DNA of 64,000 nt from Flavobacterium sp. KS-LB2 (GCF_036895565.1 NZ_CP145904.1:3286001-3350000), one strand, 5' to 3'. Positions 53,786 to 62,894 are shown, counted from the first letter of the stretch. Notes: a model not told the origin generated them from the letters alone. Numbers and translations are program-made.

Positions 53786-55090
53786 ATGGCATGTACAAGT
53801 TGTTCAACTTCTGATGGTGGTGCACCAAAGGGTTGTAAAAATAATGGGACTTGCGGCACCGATAGCTGCAATAAATTAACGGTTTTCGATTGGCTTTCAA
53901 ATATGAGTTTGCCTAATGGCGACGCCCCTTTTGACTGTGTTGAAGTACGTTTCAAAAACGGAAGAAAAGAATTTTACCGCAATACAGAGAAACTAACGTT
54001 AAGCATGGGCGACATTGTTGCTACCGTAGCTTCGCCAGGTCATGACATAGGGATTGTAACACTTACGGGTGAGTTAGTTCGCATCCAAATGAAGAAAAAA
54101 GGAGCCAATCCTGCAAGCAATGAAATTCCAAAAATCTATAGAAAAGCCTCTCAAAAAGATATTGATATTTGGTCAACAGCCCGCGACCGCGAAGAGCCAA
54201 TGAAGGTTCGTGCCCGTGAACTAGCGATTGCTCAAAAGCTGGAAATGAAAATTTCGGATATTGAATTTCAAGGAGACGGATCAAAAGCTACGTTTTATTA
54301 TACCGCAAATGATCGTATTGATTTTAGAGCCTTAATTAAAGATTTCGCTAAAGAATTCAGTACACGTATCGAAATGAAACAAGTTGGTTTCCGACAAGAA
54401 GCAGCTCGTTTAGGCGGAATAGGTTCTTGTGGAAGAGAACTGTGTTGCTCTACTTGGCTGACGGATTTTAGAAGTGTAAACACCTCAGCTGCACGTTACC
54501 AACAACTGTCTTTGAATCCACAAAAACTGGCGGGACAATGCGGAAAATTAAAATGCTGCTTGAACTACGAGTTGGATACGTACATGGATGCGTTGAAAGA
54601 TTTCCCCGATTTCGAAACAAAATTAGTGACTGAAAAAGGAGATGCCATTTGCCAGAAACAAGATATTTTCAAAGGATTAATGTGGTTTGCCTACACCAAT
54701 AATTTCGCTAATTGGCATGTGCTGAAAATTGAGCAAGTCAAAGAAATTGTAGCCGAAAACAAACTAAAAAACAAAGTTTCTTCATTAGAAGATTATGCTA
54801 TCGAGATTATTGCTGAGCCAGAGAAAAACTTCAATAACGCAATGGGTCAGGAAAGTTTAACCCGTTTTGATCAGCCAAAACCAAAGAAAAAACAACATAA
54901 AAAACGCAAACCTGCTGGAGAAAATGTAATTGTTGCTAATGCCAATAGACCGGCAAATAATAAAATAACTAGCAACAAAACACAAAACACCAATAAACCC
55001 GCAAACAACAATCGGCCAGCTCCTGCTGATAAAAAGCCTGCTGAGCCTAGAAAACCTATAATTATTACAAAAAATGTGGATAAAAAATAG
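53786..55090 (+). CDS. ricT: RicT/PSP1-domain protein
   Basis: The 434-residue protein starts with a Cys-rich segment (MACTSCSTSDGG, CKNNGTCGTDSC) and contains the PSP1 core: DRIDFRALIKDFAKEFSTRIEMKQVGFRQEAARLGGIGSCGRELCCSTWL and KLAGQCGKLKCCLNYE. The last 80 residues are a disordered Lys/Asn/Pro tail. In Bacillus, RicT (YaaT) with RicA/RicF forms an iron-sulfur complex that affects RNase Y mRNA processing and phosphorelay; its role in Bacteroidota is not known. Its 3' end overlaps gldH by 17 nt. Confidence 0.9.
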   Translation: MACTSCSTSDGGAPKGCKNNGTCGTDSCNKLTVFDWLSNMSLPNGDAPFDCVEVRFKNGRKEFYRNTEKLTLSMGDIVATVASPGHDIGIVTLTGELVRIQMKKKGANPASNEIPKIYRKASQKDIDIWSTARDREEPMKVRARELAIAQKLEMKISDIEFQGDGSKATFYYTANDRIDFRALIKDFAKEFSTRIEMKQVGFRQEAARLGGIGSCGRELCCSTWLTDFRSVNTSAARYQQLSLNPQKLAGQCGKLKCCLNYELDTYMDALKDFPDFETKLVTEKGDAICQKQDIFKGLMWFAYTNNFANWHVLKIEQVKEIVAENKLKNKVSSLEDYAIEIIAEPEKNFNNAMGQESLTRFDQPKPKKKQHKKRKPAGENVIVANANRPANNKITSNKTQNTNKPANNNRPAPADKKPAEPRKPIIITKNVDKK

Positions 55091-55553
55091 CGCTTTACTT
55101 CTTTTAGTTGTGATTCTCTTTTCTTCATGTGATAAAAAAAGAGTTTTTGATGAATATAAATCTGTGGGTAATGCGTGGCATAAGGACAGTATTGTAACCT
55201 TCAATTTACCGGAATTAGATTCAACAAAACGGTATAATTTGTTTATAAATGTTAGAGACAATAACAATTATCAATACAACAATCTTTTTTTGATTGTGGC
55301 AATGGAATTACCAAATGGCTTCACAAAAGTAGACACGCTTGAATACCAAATGGCAGATCCTGATGGAACACTTTTGGGTAATGGTTTTTCGGACATAAAA
55401 GAAAGCAAGCTTTTTTACAAGGAAAATGTACGGTTCAAATCAAAATACAAAGTATCTATCAAACATGCTGTTAGAGAAAACGGGAAAGTTCCCGGAGTTA
55501 CCGCTTTAGATGGAATTACAGAAGTAGGCTTTAGAATAGAAAAAAAAGAATAA
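55074..55553 (+). CDS. gldH: Gliding-motility lipoprotein GldH
   Basis: The 159-residue protein has a lipoprotein signal (WIKNSALLLLVVILFSSC, Cys at about 19) and the GldH sequence features WHKDSIVTFNLPELDSTKRYN, RDNNNYQYNNLFLIV and VRENGKVPGVTALDGITEVG. GldH is required for gliding in Flavobacterium johnsoniae and, with other Gld proteins, for the type IX secretion and adhesin-movement machinery. The overlap with ricT indicates coupled translation, a combination I recall in other flavobacteria. Confidence 0.92.
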   Translation: MWIKNSALLLLVVILFSSCDKKRVFDEYKSVGNAWHKDSIVTFNLPELDSTKRYNLFINVRDNNNYQYNNLFLIVAMELPNGFTKVDTLEYQMADPDGTLLGNGFSDIKESKLFYKENVRFKSKYKVSIKHAVRENGKVPGVTALDGITEVGFRIEKKE

Positions 55554-55562
55554 AATAGTATT

Positions 55563-57872
55563 ATGGCTATCAAAAAAAATAACAATCAGACAAAAAACAT
55601 TGATAAGGACATCACTTACTACAAAAAGAAATTTTGGAAAATATTCTTTTATGGAATGGGTGCGGTCGGTTTGTTTTTCTTATTTGCTTCCTGGGGGCTT
55701 TTTGGTTCGATGCCTTCTTTTGAAGATTTAGAAAACCCGGATTCTAACTTGGCTACCGAAATTATATCAGCTGATGGGGTGGTTTTAGGTAAATATTTTG
55801 AAAAAAACAGGTCTCAATTACGCTATTCAGACTTACCTAAAAACCTCGTACAAGCATTAATCGCTACTGAAGATGCTCGGTTTTATGAGCATTCTGGTAT
55901 TGACGGACGAGGAACTTTAAGAGCTATTTCTAGTTTAGGAACCAGCGGTGGAGCCAGTACGTTGACACAACAATTAGCCAAGCAATTATTCCACGGAGAA
56001 GGATCTAAATTCCTGCCTTTTAGAATTGTACAAAAAATAAAAGAGTGGATTATCGCCATTCGACTAGAAAGACAATACACTAAAAATGAAATCATTGCGA
56101 TGTACTGTAACGTGTATGATTTTGGAAACAATTCTGTTGGAGTAAGTTCAGCCGCTAAAACCTATTTCTCCAAAGAACCTAAGGATTTAACCATCAGCGA
56201 ATCGGCAATATTAGTGGGAATGTTTAAAAACTCTGGTTTATACAACCCTGTTCGAAACCCACAAGGTGTAAAAAACCGAAGAAACGTTGTGCTTTTGCAA
56301 ATGGAAAAAGGAAAAATCATTTCAAAAGAAGAAAAAGAAAGATTACAAAGTTTACCAATCAAATTAAACTTTAAATTAGAAACGCATAAAGACGGTACCG
56401 CTACTTATTTCAGAGAATACCTTAGGGATTACATGAAAAAATGGGCAGAAGAAAATAAAAAACCGGATGGCTCAGATTACGATATTTACAAAGACGGTCT
56501 GAAAATTTATACTACCATTGATTCTAGAATGCAATTGCATGCGGAAGAAGCGGTTACTGCACATATGGCAAACCTTCAAGAAGAATTTTTTAATCAATCT
56601 AAAGACAATAAAAACGCTCCGTTTGTTAATATTTCTGCGGTAGAAACACAACGAATTCTGAATCAGGCAATGAAATCATCTAACCGATGGGCTGTGATGA
56701 AATCAATGGATAAAAGCGAAGAAGAAATTATAAAATCGTTCAGCGAAAAAGCAAAAATGACGGTCTTTTCTTGGAAGGGAGAAAAAGACACCATCATGAC
56801 ACCATTAGACTCAATACGTTATTACAAGCACTTTTTGCAATCCGGATTAATGGCAATGGAACCACAAACTGGTAATATAAAAGCTTGGGTAGGTGGTATC
56901 AATTACAAATACTTTCAATACGACCACGTAGGACAAGGGGCGAGACAAGTAGGCTCAACCTTCAAACCATTTGTTTACGCAACTGCTATCGAACAGTTGA
57001 ACATGTCTCCGTGTGACTCTATTGTTGATGGACCTTTCATGATTAGAAAAGGCCGCCATCATGTTACCGAAGATTGGGAACCTAAAAATTCTGACAATAA
57101 ATACCGCGGAATGGTTACCCTAAAAAGAGGTTTGGCTAACTCGATAAATACAGTTTCAGCCAAATTAATTGACAAAGTAGGACCAGAAGCCGTGATTGAT
57201 TTAACCCATAAATTAGGTGTTAAATCCGAAATTGTAAATCAACCATCTATTGCACTTGGAGCTGTAGAAATAACCGTAGAAGACATGGTTGCAGCCTACA
57301 GCACTTTTGCGAATCAAGGGGTATATATGAAACCACAATTTATCTCTAAAATTGAAGATAAGAGTGGCGTTATCATCTACGAACCCATTCCAGAATCTCA
57401 CGATGTTTTAAATAAAGACATCGCTTATGCAGTCATCAAATTACTAGAAGGTGTAACCGAAGGCGGTTCTGGAGATCGTTTGCGTACTACTGGTGGCGGT
57501 AACGGTGATAATCGTTGGACAGGCTATCCTTATCAATTTAAAAATCCTATTGCAGGAAAAACAGGTACTACTCAAAACCAGTCTGATGGTTGGTTTATGG
57601 GAATGGTTCCTAATCTTGTAACTGGAGTTTGGGTAGGTTGCGAGGATCGTTCCGCTCGTTTTAAAAGTATCACGTATGGTCAGGGAGCCACAGCTGCATT
57701 GCCGGTTTGGGGGTATTTCATGAAATTATGTTACGAAGATCCAGCCCTTAAAGTTTCTAAAGAATCTTTTGAAAGACCAGCCAATCTTTCTATAAAAGTA
57801 GATTGTTACGTCCCTAAAAAAGTAGTAGATACAACTGCTGTAGAACAAGATACTGAAGAATTTGAATTATAA
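55563..57872 (+). CDS. Penicillin-binding protein 1A (class A)
   Basis: The 769-residue bifunctional peptidoglycan synthase has a transmembrane anchor (about 30-52). The glycosyltransferase domain (about 65-240) contains ATEDARFYEHSGIDGRG, TLTQQLAKQLF and EIIAMYCNVYDFGN; the transpeptidase domain contains the active Ser in GSTFKPF, SxN in SIN (SINTVSAK) and KTGTT. It polymerises and cross-links glycan strands in the periplasm. It lies 9 nt after gldH and is likely in the same transcript. Confidence 0.94.
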   Translation: MAIKKNNNQTKNIDKDITYYKKKFWKIFFYGMGAVGLFFLFASWGLFGSMPSFEDLENPDSNLATEIISADGVVLGKYFEKNRSQLRYSDLPKNLVQALIATEDARFYEHSGIDGRGTLRAISSLGTSGGASTLTQQLAKQLFHGEGSKFLPFRIVQKIKEWIIAIRLERQYTKNEIIAMYCNVYDFGNNSVGVSSAAKTYFSKEPKDLTISESAILVGMFKNSGLYNPVRNPQGVKNRRNVVLLQMEKGKIISKEEKERLQSLPIKLNFKLETHKDGTATYFREYLRDYMKKWAEENKKPDGSDYDIYKDGLKIYTTIDSRMQLHAEEAVTAHMANLQEEFFNQSKDNKNAPFVNISAVETQRILNQAMKSSNRWAVMKSMDKSEEEIIKSFSEKAKMTVFSWKGEKDTIMTPLDSIRYYKHFLQSGLMAMEPQTGNIKAWVGGINYKYFQYDHVGQGARQVGSTFKPFVYATAIEQLNMSPCDSIVDGPFMIRKGRHHVTEDWEPKNSDNKYRGMVTLKRGLANSINTVSAKLIDKVGPEAVIDLTHKLGVKSEIVNQPSIALGAVEITVEDMVAAYSTFANQGVYMKPQFISKIEDKSGVIIYEPIPESHDVLNKDIAYAVIKLLEGVTEGGSGDRLRTTGGGNGDNRWTGYPYQFKNPIAGKTGTTQNQSDGWFMGMVPNLVTGVWVGCEDRSARFKSITYGQGATAALPVWGYFMKLCYEDPALKVSKESFERPANLSIKVDCYVPKKVVDTTAVEQDTEEFEL

Positions 57873-57874
57873 AA

Positions 57875-57925
57875 GTCATTGTGAGGAACAAAGCAATCAC
57901 ATATCGAGAGGTTGCTTCGTTCTTC
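57875..57925. repeat. Dispersed repeat with hairpin (GTCATTGtGAGGAACAAAGCAATC ... )
   Basis: GAGGAACAAAGCAATC (57883-57898) pairs imperfectly, with G-T pairs, with GGTTGCTTCGTTCTTC (57910-57925). A half copy is at 12057-12080 on the other strand. A TCCCGA/TCGGGA hairpin follows at 57942-57957. It directly follows the PBP stop codon and could act as its terminator. Confidence 0.65.
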
Positions 57926-58034
57926 TTAATAACAGAATCTCTCCCGAAAAATCGGGACTATCTGTACTTAGGTATTCGCACTTAAAACTTAATTAATCAA
58001 TAGATTAAAATACGATAAATAGCAACTCATTTTT

Positions 58035-58736
58035 ATGATTAACAAAAAAGTAAACAACGTTCAAGATGCCCTTCAAGGAATTGAAAACGGTATGACTATT
58101 ATGCTTGGTGGCTTTGGGTTATGTGGTATTCCAGAGAATTCTATCGCCGAATTAGTAAAAAAAGAAACGACAGATTTAACCTGTATTTCAAATAATGCAG
58201 GTGTTGATGATTTTGGACTTGGACTGCTTTTGAAAAAGCGCCAAATTAAGAAGATGATTTCTTCTTATGTAGGTGAAAATGCAGAATTTGAACGTCAGAT
58301 GCTTTCAGGAGAATTAGACGTAGAGTTGACTCCACAAGGAACACTCGCTGAAAAATGTCGCGCAGCTCAAGCCGGAATTCCCGCTTTCTTTACTCCTGCA
58401 GGATATGGAACAGAAGTAGCTGAAGGCAAAGAAGTTCGCGAATTCAACGGGAAAATGCATATCATGGAATTAGCCTATAAAGCTGATTTTGCTATTGTAA
58501 AAGCTTGGAAAGGTGACGAAGCTGGAAACCTAATTTTCAAAGGAACCGCTCGTAACTTTAATGCTAGCATGGCGGGAGCAGCAAAAATTACAATCGCAGA
58601 AGTCGAAGAATTATTGCCTGTAGGAAGTTTAGATCCAAATGAAATTCATATTCCTGGAATACTTGTAAGTAGAATTTTTCAAGGAGAAAAATATGAGAAA
58701 AGAATTGAACAACTGACAGTAAGAAAAATTTTCTAA
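58035..58736 (+). CDS. scoA: 3-oxoacid CoA-transferase subunit A
   Basis: The 233-residue protein has the subunit A pattern of class I CoA transferases: [19 protein letters not shown] [57 protein letters not shown] and [18 protein letters not shown]. It binds CoA and with subunit B moves CoA between succinate and acetoacetate (or a related 3-oxoacid) in ketone-body or fatty-acid use. Subunit B follows after 2 nt. The substrate pair is by family analogy. Confidence 0.93.
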   Translation: MINKKVNNVQDALQGIENGMTIMLGGFGLCGIPENSIAELVKKETTDLTCISNNAGVDDFGLGLLLKKRQIKKMISSYVGENAEFERQMLSGELDVELTPQGTLAEKCRAAQAGIPAFFTPAGYGTEVAEGKEVREFNGKMHIMELAYKADFAIVKAWKGDEAGNLIFKGTARNFNASMAGAAKITIAEVEELLPVGSLDPNEIHIPGILVSRIFQGEKYEKRIEQLTVRKIF

Positions 58737-58738
58737 CC

Positions 58739-59398
58739 ATGGCTTTAGATAAAAATCAAATTGCAAAACGCATTGCAAAAGAATTAAAACACAACTACTA
58801 CGTGAATCTTGGAATTGGAATTCCAACATTAGTAGCCAATTATATTCCTGAGGGAATTGACGTTGAATTTCAAAGTGAAAACGGCGTTCTTGGAATGGGG
58901 CCTTTCCCTTTTGAAGGCGAAGAAGATGCGGACATCATCAATGCAGGAAAACAAACCATCACTACATTGCCTGGCGCATCCTTCTTTGACTCGGCATTGA
59001 GTTTTGGAATGATTCGCTCCCAAAAAGTAGATCTAACTATTCTAGGTGCTATGGAAGTAGCCGAAAATGGAGATATTGCCAACTGGAAAATTCCAGGTAA
59101 AATGGTCAAAGGAATGGGTGGTGCAATGGATTTAGTGGCTTCTGCCGAGAATATTATTGTTGCCATGATGCACGTTAACAAAGCTGGAGAATCAAAAATC
59201 CTTAAAAAATGTACCTTACCATTAACAGGCGTAGGCTGCGTTAAAAAAGTTGTTACTGAATTAGCAGTTTTAGAAATAACACCCCAGGGTTTCAAACTAT
59301 TGGAACGCGCACCAGGTGTAACCGTAGAGCATATCATTGCTTCTACTGAAGCTAATTTAATCATTGAAGGTGAAATTCCTGAAATGGAAATGGAGTAA
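58739..59398 (+). CDS. scoB: 3-oxoacid CoA-transferase subunit B
   Basis: The 219-residue protein has VNLGIGIPTLVANYIP and the catalytic Glu in FQSENGVLGMGPFP, with INAGKQTITTLPGASFFDSA and a MVKGMGGAMDLVASA loop. The Glu forms the glutamyl-CoA thioester intermediate. It forms the enzyme with subunit A, encoded 2 nt upstream. The unit ends at a hairpin terminator. Confidence 0.94.
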   Translation: MALDKNQIAKRIAKELKHNYYVNLGIGIPTLVANYIPEGIDVEFQSENGVLGMGPFPFEGEEDADIINAGKQTITTLPGASFFDSALSFGMIRSQKVDLTILGAMEVAENGDIANWKIPGKMVKGMGGAMDLVASAENIIVAMMHVNKAGESKILKKCTLPLTGVGCVKKVVTELAVLEITPQGFKLLERAPGVTVEHIIASTEANLIIEGEIPEMEME

Positions 59399-59417
59399 TA
59401 AGGAAGCTTAAAAAACA

Positions 59418-59462
59418 TAAAAAAACCACAGTATCAAATATATTAAGACTGTGGTTTTTTTT
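59418..59462. terminator. Intrinsic terminator between scoB and the SpmAB-like gene
   Basis: AAAAAACCACAGT and ACTGTGGTTTTTT form a 13-bp stem with a 15-nt loop, followed by T-runs. It serves the convergent genes on both sides. Confidence 0.85.
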
Positions 59463-59512
59463 ATGTTCTGTTTTTACTACTTTCCGGAAATCAACTTCTT
59501 TAGAAACTATTT

Positions 59513-60952
59513 CTAAAAAAACCAGCTGGCTACAAAAATTGCCGTAATCACACAAATCACATCCACCAAAAGCATCGTTCCTAGAGCATAACGGGTATTT
59601 TTGATATTTACCGAACCAAAGTAAACAGCAATCACATAAAAAGTGCTTTCTGCGCTACATTGAAAAATGCTGCTCAACCGTCCTGTCATAGAATCAGCGC
59701 CAAAAGTATTCATTGAATCAATCAAAAATCCTCTTGATCCGGCAGAACTAAAGGGACGAAGTAATGCTACTGGCAAGGCATCTGTAATTTGCTTACTTAC
59801 TCCCATATTAGAAAAAATGAAAGCAATCCAGTTGCTAATAATTTCAAATAAACCACTGTTTCTGAATAAAGAAATGGCAACTAACATTCCCAATACATAA
59901 GGAAAAATAGTCACTCCTGTTTTTACACCATTATTAGCTCCTACTACAAAAGCCTCGAAAACTGTAGTTTTGGCCTCCGTAAATTTCTTCTCTTTGATAA
60001 AGGAAAATATCAACGTAAAAGCAATTATCCCCACCAATATTAAAGCAGAAAGATTAGAGGTAAAATAGTTTTTCCCAATCAAATCCAAATGATTTACATA
60101 CATCAATAAACCAATTATTGCGGCAATTAATGCCATCAAAGCCACAACTAAAGAAGCACTCTTAAAATTAATTTTTTGCTTGATTCCAACAATTAAAAAA
60201 GCGGCAATTGTACCAATAAAAGAGGTGATAATGCAAGGTAACATCACATCTGCAGGGTTTGCGGCACCGGCAGCAGCACGATAGCCAATAATAGAAGTGG
60301 CTATTAAGGTTAAACCAGAAGCATGCAAACACATGAACATAATTTGAGCATCGCTTGCCTTATCTTTTTCAGGATTTATTTCTTGTAAACTCTCCATCGC
60401 TTTTAGACCAAAAGGCGTAGCTGCTGAATCTAACCCTAGGAAATTAGCAGCGAAATTTAATGTCATATATGAAATAGAAGGGTGATCTTTTGGAATACTA
60501 GGAAACACCTTTACAAATACTGGGCTCAATACTTTAGCCAATTTCCCAGAGGCTCCAGAAATGATTAAAAGCTCCATCAGTCCACAGAAAAAAGCCAAAT
60601 ATGCCATTAACGGAAGGATCAAATCCAATAAAGTGCTTTTGCACGTTGGCAATAATCCATCTGATTTTTGAACGCCACTATAAATTTTTACTGTTTTATT
60701 TTTAAAAACATAAGTTGTATCTGCATTTAGCGTATCACGATTGATAATCATGGTTTGATCTGGCGCTTTTTTGATACTATCTTTGATAAAAGCAGGAATT
60801 TGTTCGATGTATTTTTCAGAAACCAGAATTGGGTCGTCTTTCTTCCCATTCAAAACGTGATCTATAGTATAACTGTCTCCAGCAAACAAACTAAACACTA
60901 CAAATACTATTGCTGAAATAAAAATGACCAACCAAAATCTACTCAATACCAT
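59513..60952 (-). CDS. Fused SpmA/SpmB-like nucleoside-recognition membrane protein
   Basis: The 479-residue protein has two Gate (nucleoside-recognition) domains separated by several helices. The first half is SpmA-like (PLMAYLAFFCGLMELLIISGASGKLAKVLSPV, NFAANFLGLDSAATPFGLKAM) and the second SpmB-like (NGVKTGVTIFPYVLGMLVAISLFRNSGL, LLRPFSSAGSRGFLID). In Bacillus SpmA and SpmB are separate proteins linked to spore dehydration. This organism type does not sporulate, so the fused protein probably transports a small solute. An internal periplasmic stretch lies near residues 25-95. Confidence 0.85.
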   Translation of the reverse strand: MVLSRFWLVIFISAIVFVVFSLFAGDSYTIDHVLNGKKDDPILVSEKYIEQIPAFIKDSIKKAPDQTMIINRDTLNADTTYVFKNKTVKIYSGVQKSDGLLPTCKSTLLDLILPLMAYLAFFCGLMELLIISGASGKLAKVLSPVFVKVFPSIPKDHPSISYMTLNFAANFLGLDSAATPFGLKAMESLQEINPEKDKASDAQIMFMCLHASGLTLIATSIIGYRAAAGAANPADVMLPCIITSFIGTIAAFLIVGIKQKINFKSASLVVALMALIAAIIGLLMYVNHLDLIGKNYFTSNLSALILVGIIAFTLIFSFIKEKKFTEAKTTVFEAFVVGANNGVKTGVTIFPYVLGMLVAISLFRNSGLFEIISNWIAFIFSNMGVSKQITDALPVALLRPFSSAGSRGFLIDSMNTFGADSMTGRLSSIFQCSAESTFYVIAVYFGSVNIKNTRYALGTMLLVDVICVITAIFVASWFF

Positions 60953-60988
60953 AATTTATAATTTTTGTAAATGTAATTATTTATTAAC

Positions 60989-61022
60989 AAACCCAATCAG
61001 GGTTTTGAATCCTGATTGGGTT
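60989..61022 (-). terminator. Intrinsic terminator of the exonuclease gene
   Basis: AACCCAATCAGG and CCTGATTGGGTT form a 12-bp stem with a 9-nt loop, just after the exonuclease stop codon on the minus strand. Confidence 0.75.
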
Positions 61023-61029
61023 ATGATAG

Positions 61030-61743
61030 TTAAACGTGAATAATCTCCTCCTCTATCAACAAATCCTCTCGTCGTAATCTCAAGAAAATTTGCGCCACTG
61101 CGATTGTATCTTTCTCACAATAAGTCACAATGCGATCAATGTCTTTATCTACATAAAAAACATGTCCTACTTGGCTACCGTCGATATCGCCTTTTGGAGA
61201 AGGGATTCCAAGGACTTTACACATCAATTTCAACGAAGTAAAATGTTTGTAATCGCCAAATTTCCATAATTCCAAGGTATCTAAATGTGGAATTTCCCAA
61301 GGTTTTTTTCCAAACAAATTCAGTTTGTTCGGAATGGCAATTTGGTTGATAATCATCCGTCGGGCAAGAAAGGGAATATCAAATTCTTTGGCATTGTGCC
61401 CACACAAAACATGTTGTGGCTGGTTGAAATGATTGTTTAATAAGTTATTGAAATCAAGTAATATTTTCTTTTCTTCTCCAAAGAAAGAAGTTACTCTAAA
61501 ATTCCGAATATCGCCTTTGATGGTAAAATAACCCACTGAAATACATACAATTTTACCAAACTCAGCCCAAATTCCCGCACGATCATAAAAATCTTCGGGT
61601 GTGTATTCATCTTTACGCTGGTATTGCGTTTTGTGTTCCCACAGCTCTTTCATTTCAGAATCTAACGCATTGAAATCTTCGGCTTCTGGAACGGTTTCTA
61701 TATCAAGAAACAGAATGTTATTGAGATTTATTTTTTCTATCAT
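61030..61743 (-). CDS. Predicted 3'-5' exonuclease (PolB-like DnaQ fold)
   Basis: The 237-residue protein has the DEDD-type motifs: Exo I FLDIETVPE, Exo II VLCGHNAKEFDIPFLARRM and Exo III VTYCEKDTIAVAQ. LDTLELWKFGDYKHFTSLKLMCKVLGI lies between. It resembles the stand-alone exonuclease related to the proofreading domain of family B polymerases. It probably acts on DNA ends in repair; substrate preference is unknown. A TCT-rich spacer with short direct repeats separates it from ogt. Confidence 0.88.
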   Translation of the reverse strand: MIEKINLNNILFLDIETVPEAEDFNALDSEMKELWEHKTQYQRKDEYTPEDFYDRAGIWAEFGKIVCISVGYFTIKGDIRNFRVTSFFGEEKKILLDFNNLLNNHFNQPQHVLCGHNAKEFDIPFLARRMIINQIAIPNKLNLFGKKPWEIPHLDTLELWKFGDYKHFTSLKLMCKVLGIPSPKGDIDGSQVGHVFYVDKDIDRIVTYCEKDTIAVAQIFLRLRREDLLIEEEIIHV

Positions 61744-61750
61744 TTCTATG

Positions 61751-61790
61751 GCACGCAGATGACGCGGATTTTACGGATTTACACGGATTT
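61751..61790. repeat. Short direct repeat cluster (aCGGATTT x3)
   Basis: GCACGCAGATGACGCGGATT is followed by TTACGGATTT and ACACGGATTT; the CGGATTT word occurs three times. The wording matches an intergenic repeat I recall in Bacteroidota. Confidence 0.45.
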
Positions 61791-61824
61791 CTCTGACGAA
61801 TATAAGATATTTATTCATAAACAA

Positions 61825-62295
61825 CTAAAACAAACTTTGTTGCGTAGTAGGATTTTCATGTTCGAGCAACCATTTTTTGCGCCATAATCCTCCTGCATAT
61901 CCTGTCAATGAACCATCTGTTCCAATGACTCTGTGACAGGGAACTACAATCCACAACGGATTTTTCCCATTAGCAGAGGCTACTGCGCGAATCGCTTTAA
62001 CGTCGCCTAAAATTTTGGACTGTTCGAGATATGTTCTGGTTTTTCCGTATGGAATGGCTATTAATGCTTTCCAAACTTTTTGTTGAAATTCAGTTCCTTT
62101 TGGATTAAGTTTAAAATCAAAATCGGTTCGTTTTCCTTCAAAATACTCATGGAGTTGTAAGACCGCTTCTTGCAAAACAGCTGGGATTGTGTTAGAAATC
62201 TTGCCTTCATCAGTAACTGAAATTACCGAAATTCCGTTTTCATCACCAATGATTCTGGCAATTCCTAAAGGTGTTTTAATGTAAGCTGTTTCCAT
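61825..62295 (-). CDS. ogt: Methylated-DNA-[protein]-cysteine S-methyltransferase
   Basis: The 156-residue protein has the active site IVVPCHRVIGTDGSLTGYAGGLWRKKWLLEHE (Cys acceptor in PCHR), a Tyr/Arg helix region YGKTRTYLEQSKIL and ASANGKNPLW. It takes the alkyl group from O6-alkylguanine to its own Cys in a suicide reaction, restoring DNA. It matches the Ogt/MGMT type without an Ada N-terminal domain. The exonuclease gene downstream on the same strand may be unlinked in role. Confidence 0.94.
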   Translation of the reverse strand: METAYIKTPLGIARIIGDENGISVISVTDEGKISNTIPAVLQEAVLQLHEYFEGKRTDFDFKLNPKGTEFQQKVWKALIAIPYGKTRTYLEQSKILGDVKAIRAVASANGKNPLWIVVPCHRVIGTDGSLTGYAGGLWRKKWLLEHENPTTQQSLF

Positions 62296-62377
62296 TTTTT
62301 AAGGATAAAAATAATTTCTCTTGTTCTCAAAGTAGAAAAGATTCAGAACGGAACAAAAGTAGAAGGTTTTGAGTATA

Positions 62378-62411
62378 AAAAAACCACGCGTTGTAACGAA
62401 TGGTTTTTTTA
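62378..62411 (-). terminator. Terminator-like hairpin next to dispersed element C
   Basis: AAAAAACCA and TGGTTTTTT pair around a 14-nt loop, with T-runs on both strands. It lies after the cytochrome gene (minus strand) and could end its transcript. Confidence 0.6.
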
Positions 62412-62414
62412 TTT

Positions 62415-62491
62415 TAGCCCCGATAGCAGCGGTATCCTTTTATGTCCGCCGCAGCGGACATAAAAGATATAGCGGATAGCGGGATTAGCTC
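62415..62491. repeat. Dispersed intergenic element, copy C with perfect inner hairpin
   Basis: The ends are AGCCCCGATAGCAG and TAGCGGATAGCGGGATTAGCTC. The interior is a perfect 13-bp stem, CTTTTATGTCCGC (62437-62449) and its complement (62454-62466), with a CGCA loop. The layout equals copy B, with a different stem sequence. Confidence 0.8.
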
Positions 62492-62507
62492 ATGAAAAAT
62501 ATCAGGA

Positions 62508-62894
62508 TCATTTCAGATGCGAGTATACATAGGCTTCTAAGGCTTTCAATTCGTCATCAGACATGGCTTTTGTAACAGCGAAGTTTGTTTTCATGACTTC
62601 GTACTGGCTTGGGTCAACAATAGGCTCTCCTTCACCTTTTAAAAACGTTACAATGCTTGCGTTTTTATCTTTGTAAATCTTAGCAATATCCTGCAGGCTT
62701 GGTCCTATCACTTTCTTGTCTACTTGATGGCATGCCACGCAATTTCCCTTTCCTTTGAAAATTTCCTCCCCTAATTCAGCTGGAGTTTGGGCAATTTCTT
62801 CGGTAGTAGTTGGGTATAAGGGTTCTTTTTTGACTTCTTCTTTTTTACAAGAAGCAAAGGCTAAAACGGCAAATAAAAACAGCGTCTTTCTCAT
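62508..62894 (-). CDS. Lipoprotein c-type cytochrome
   Basis: The 128-residue protein has a lipoprotein signal (LFLFAVLAFASC, Cys at about 16), a Lys/Glu-rich linker and one haem c site, CVACHQ. The segment EEIFKGKGNCVACHQVDKKVIGPSLQDIA is typical of small class I cytochromes, and a Met near YEVMKTNF may be the sixth ligand. It probably carries electrons at the membrane surface in the periplasm. Neighbours do not indicate its redox partners. Confidence 0.9.
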   Translation of the reverse strand: MRKTLFLFAVLAFASCKKEEVKKEPLYPTTTEEIAQTPAELGEEIFKGKGNCVACHQVDKKVIGPSLQDIAKIYKDKNASIVTFLKGEGEPIVDPSQYEVMKTNFAVTKAMSDDELKALEAYVYSHLK

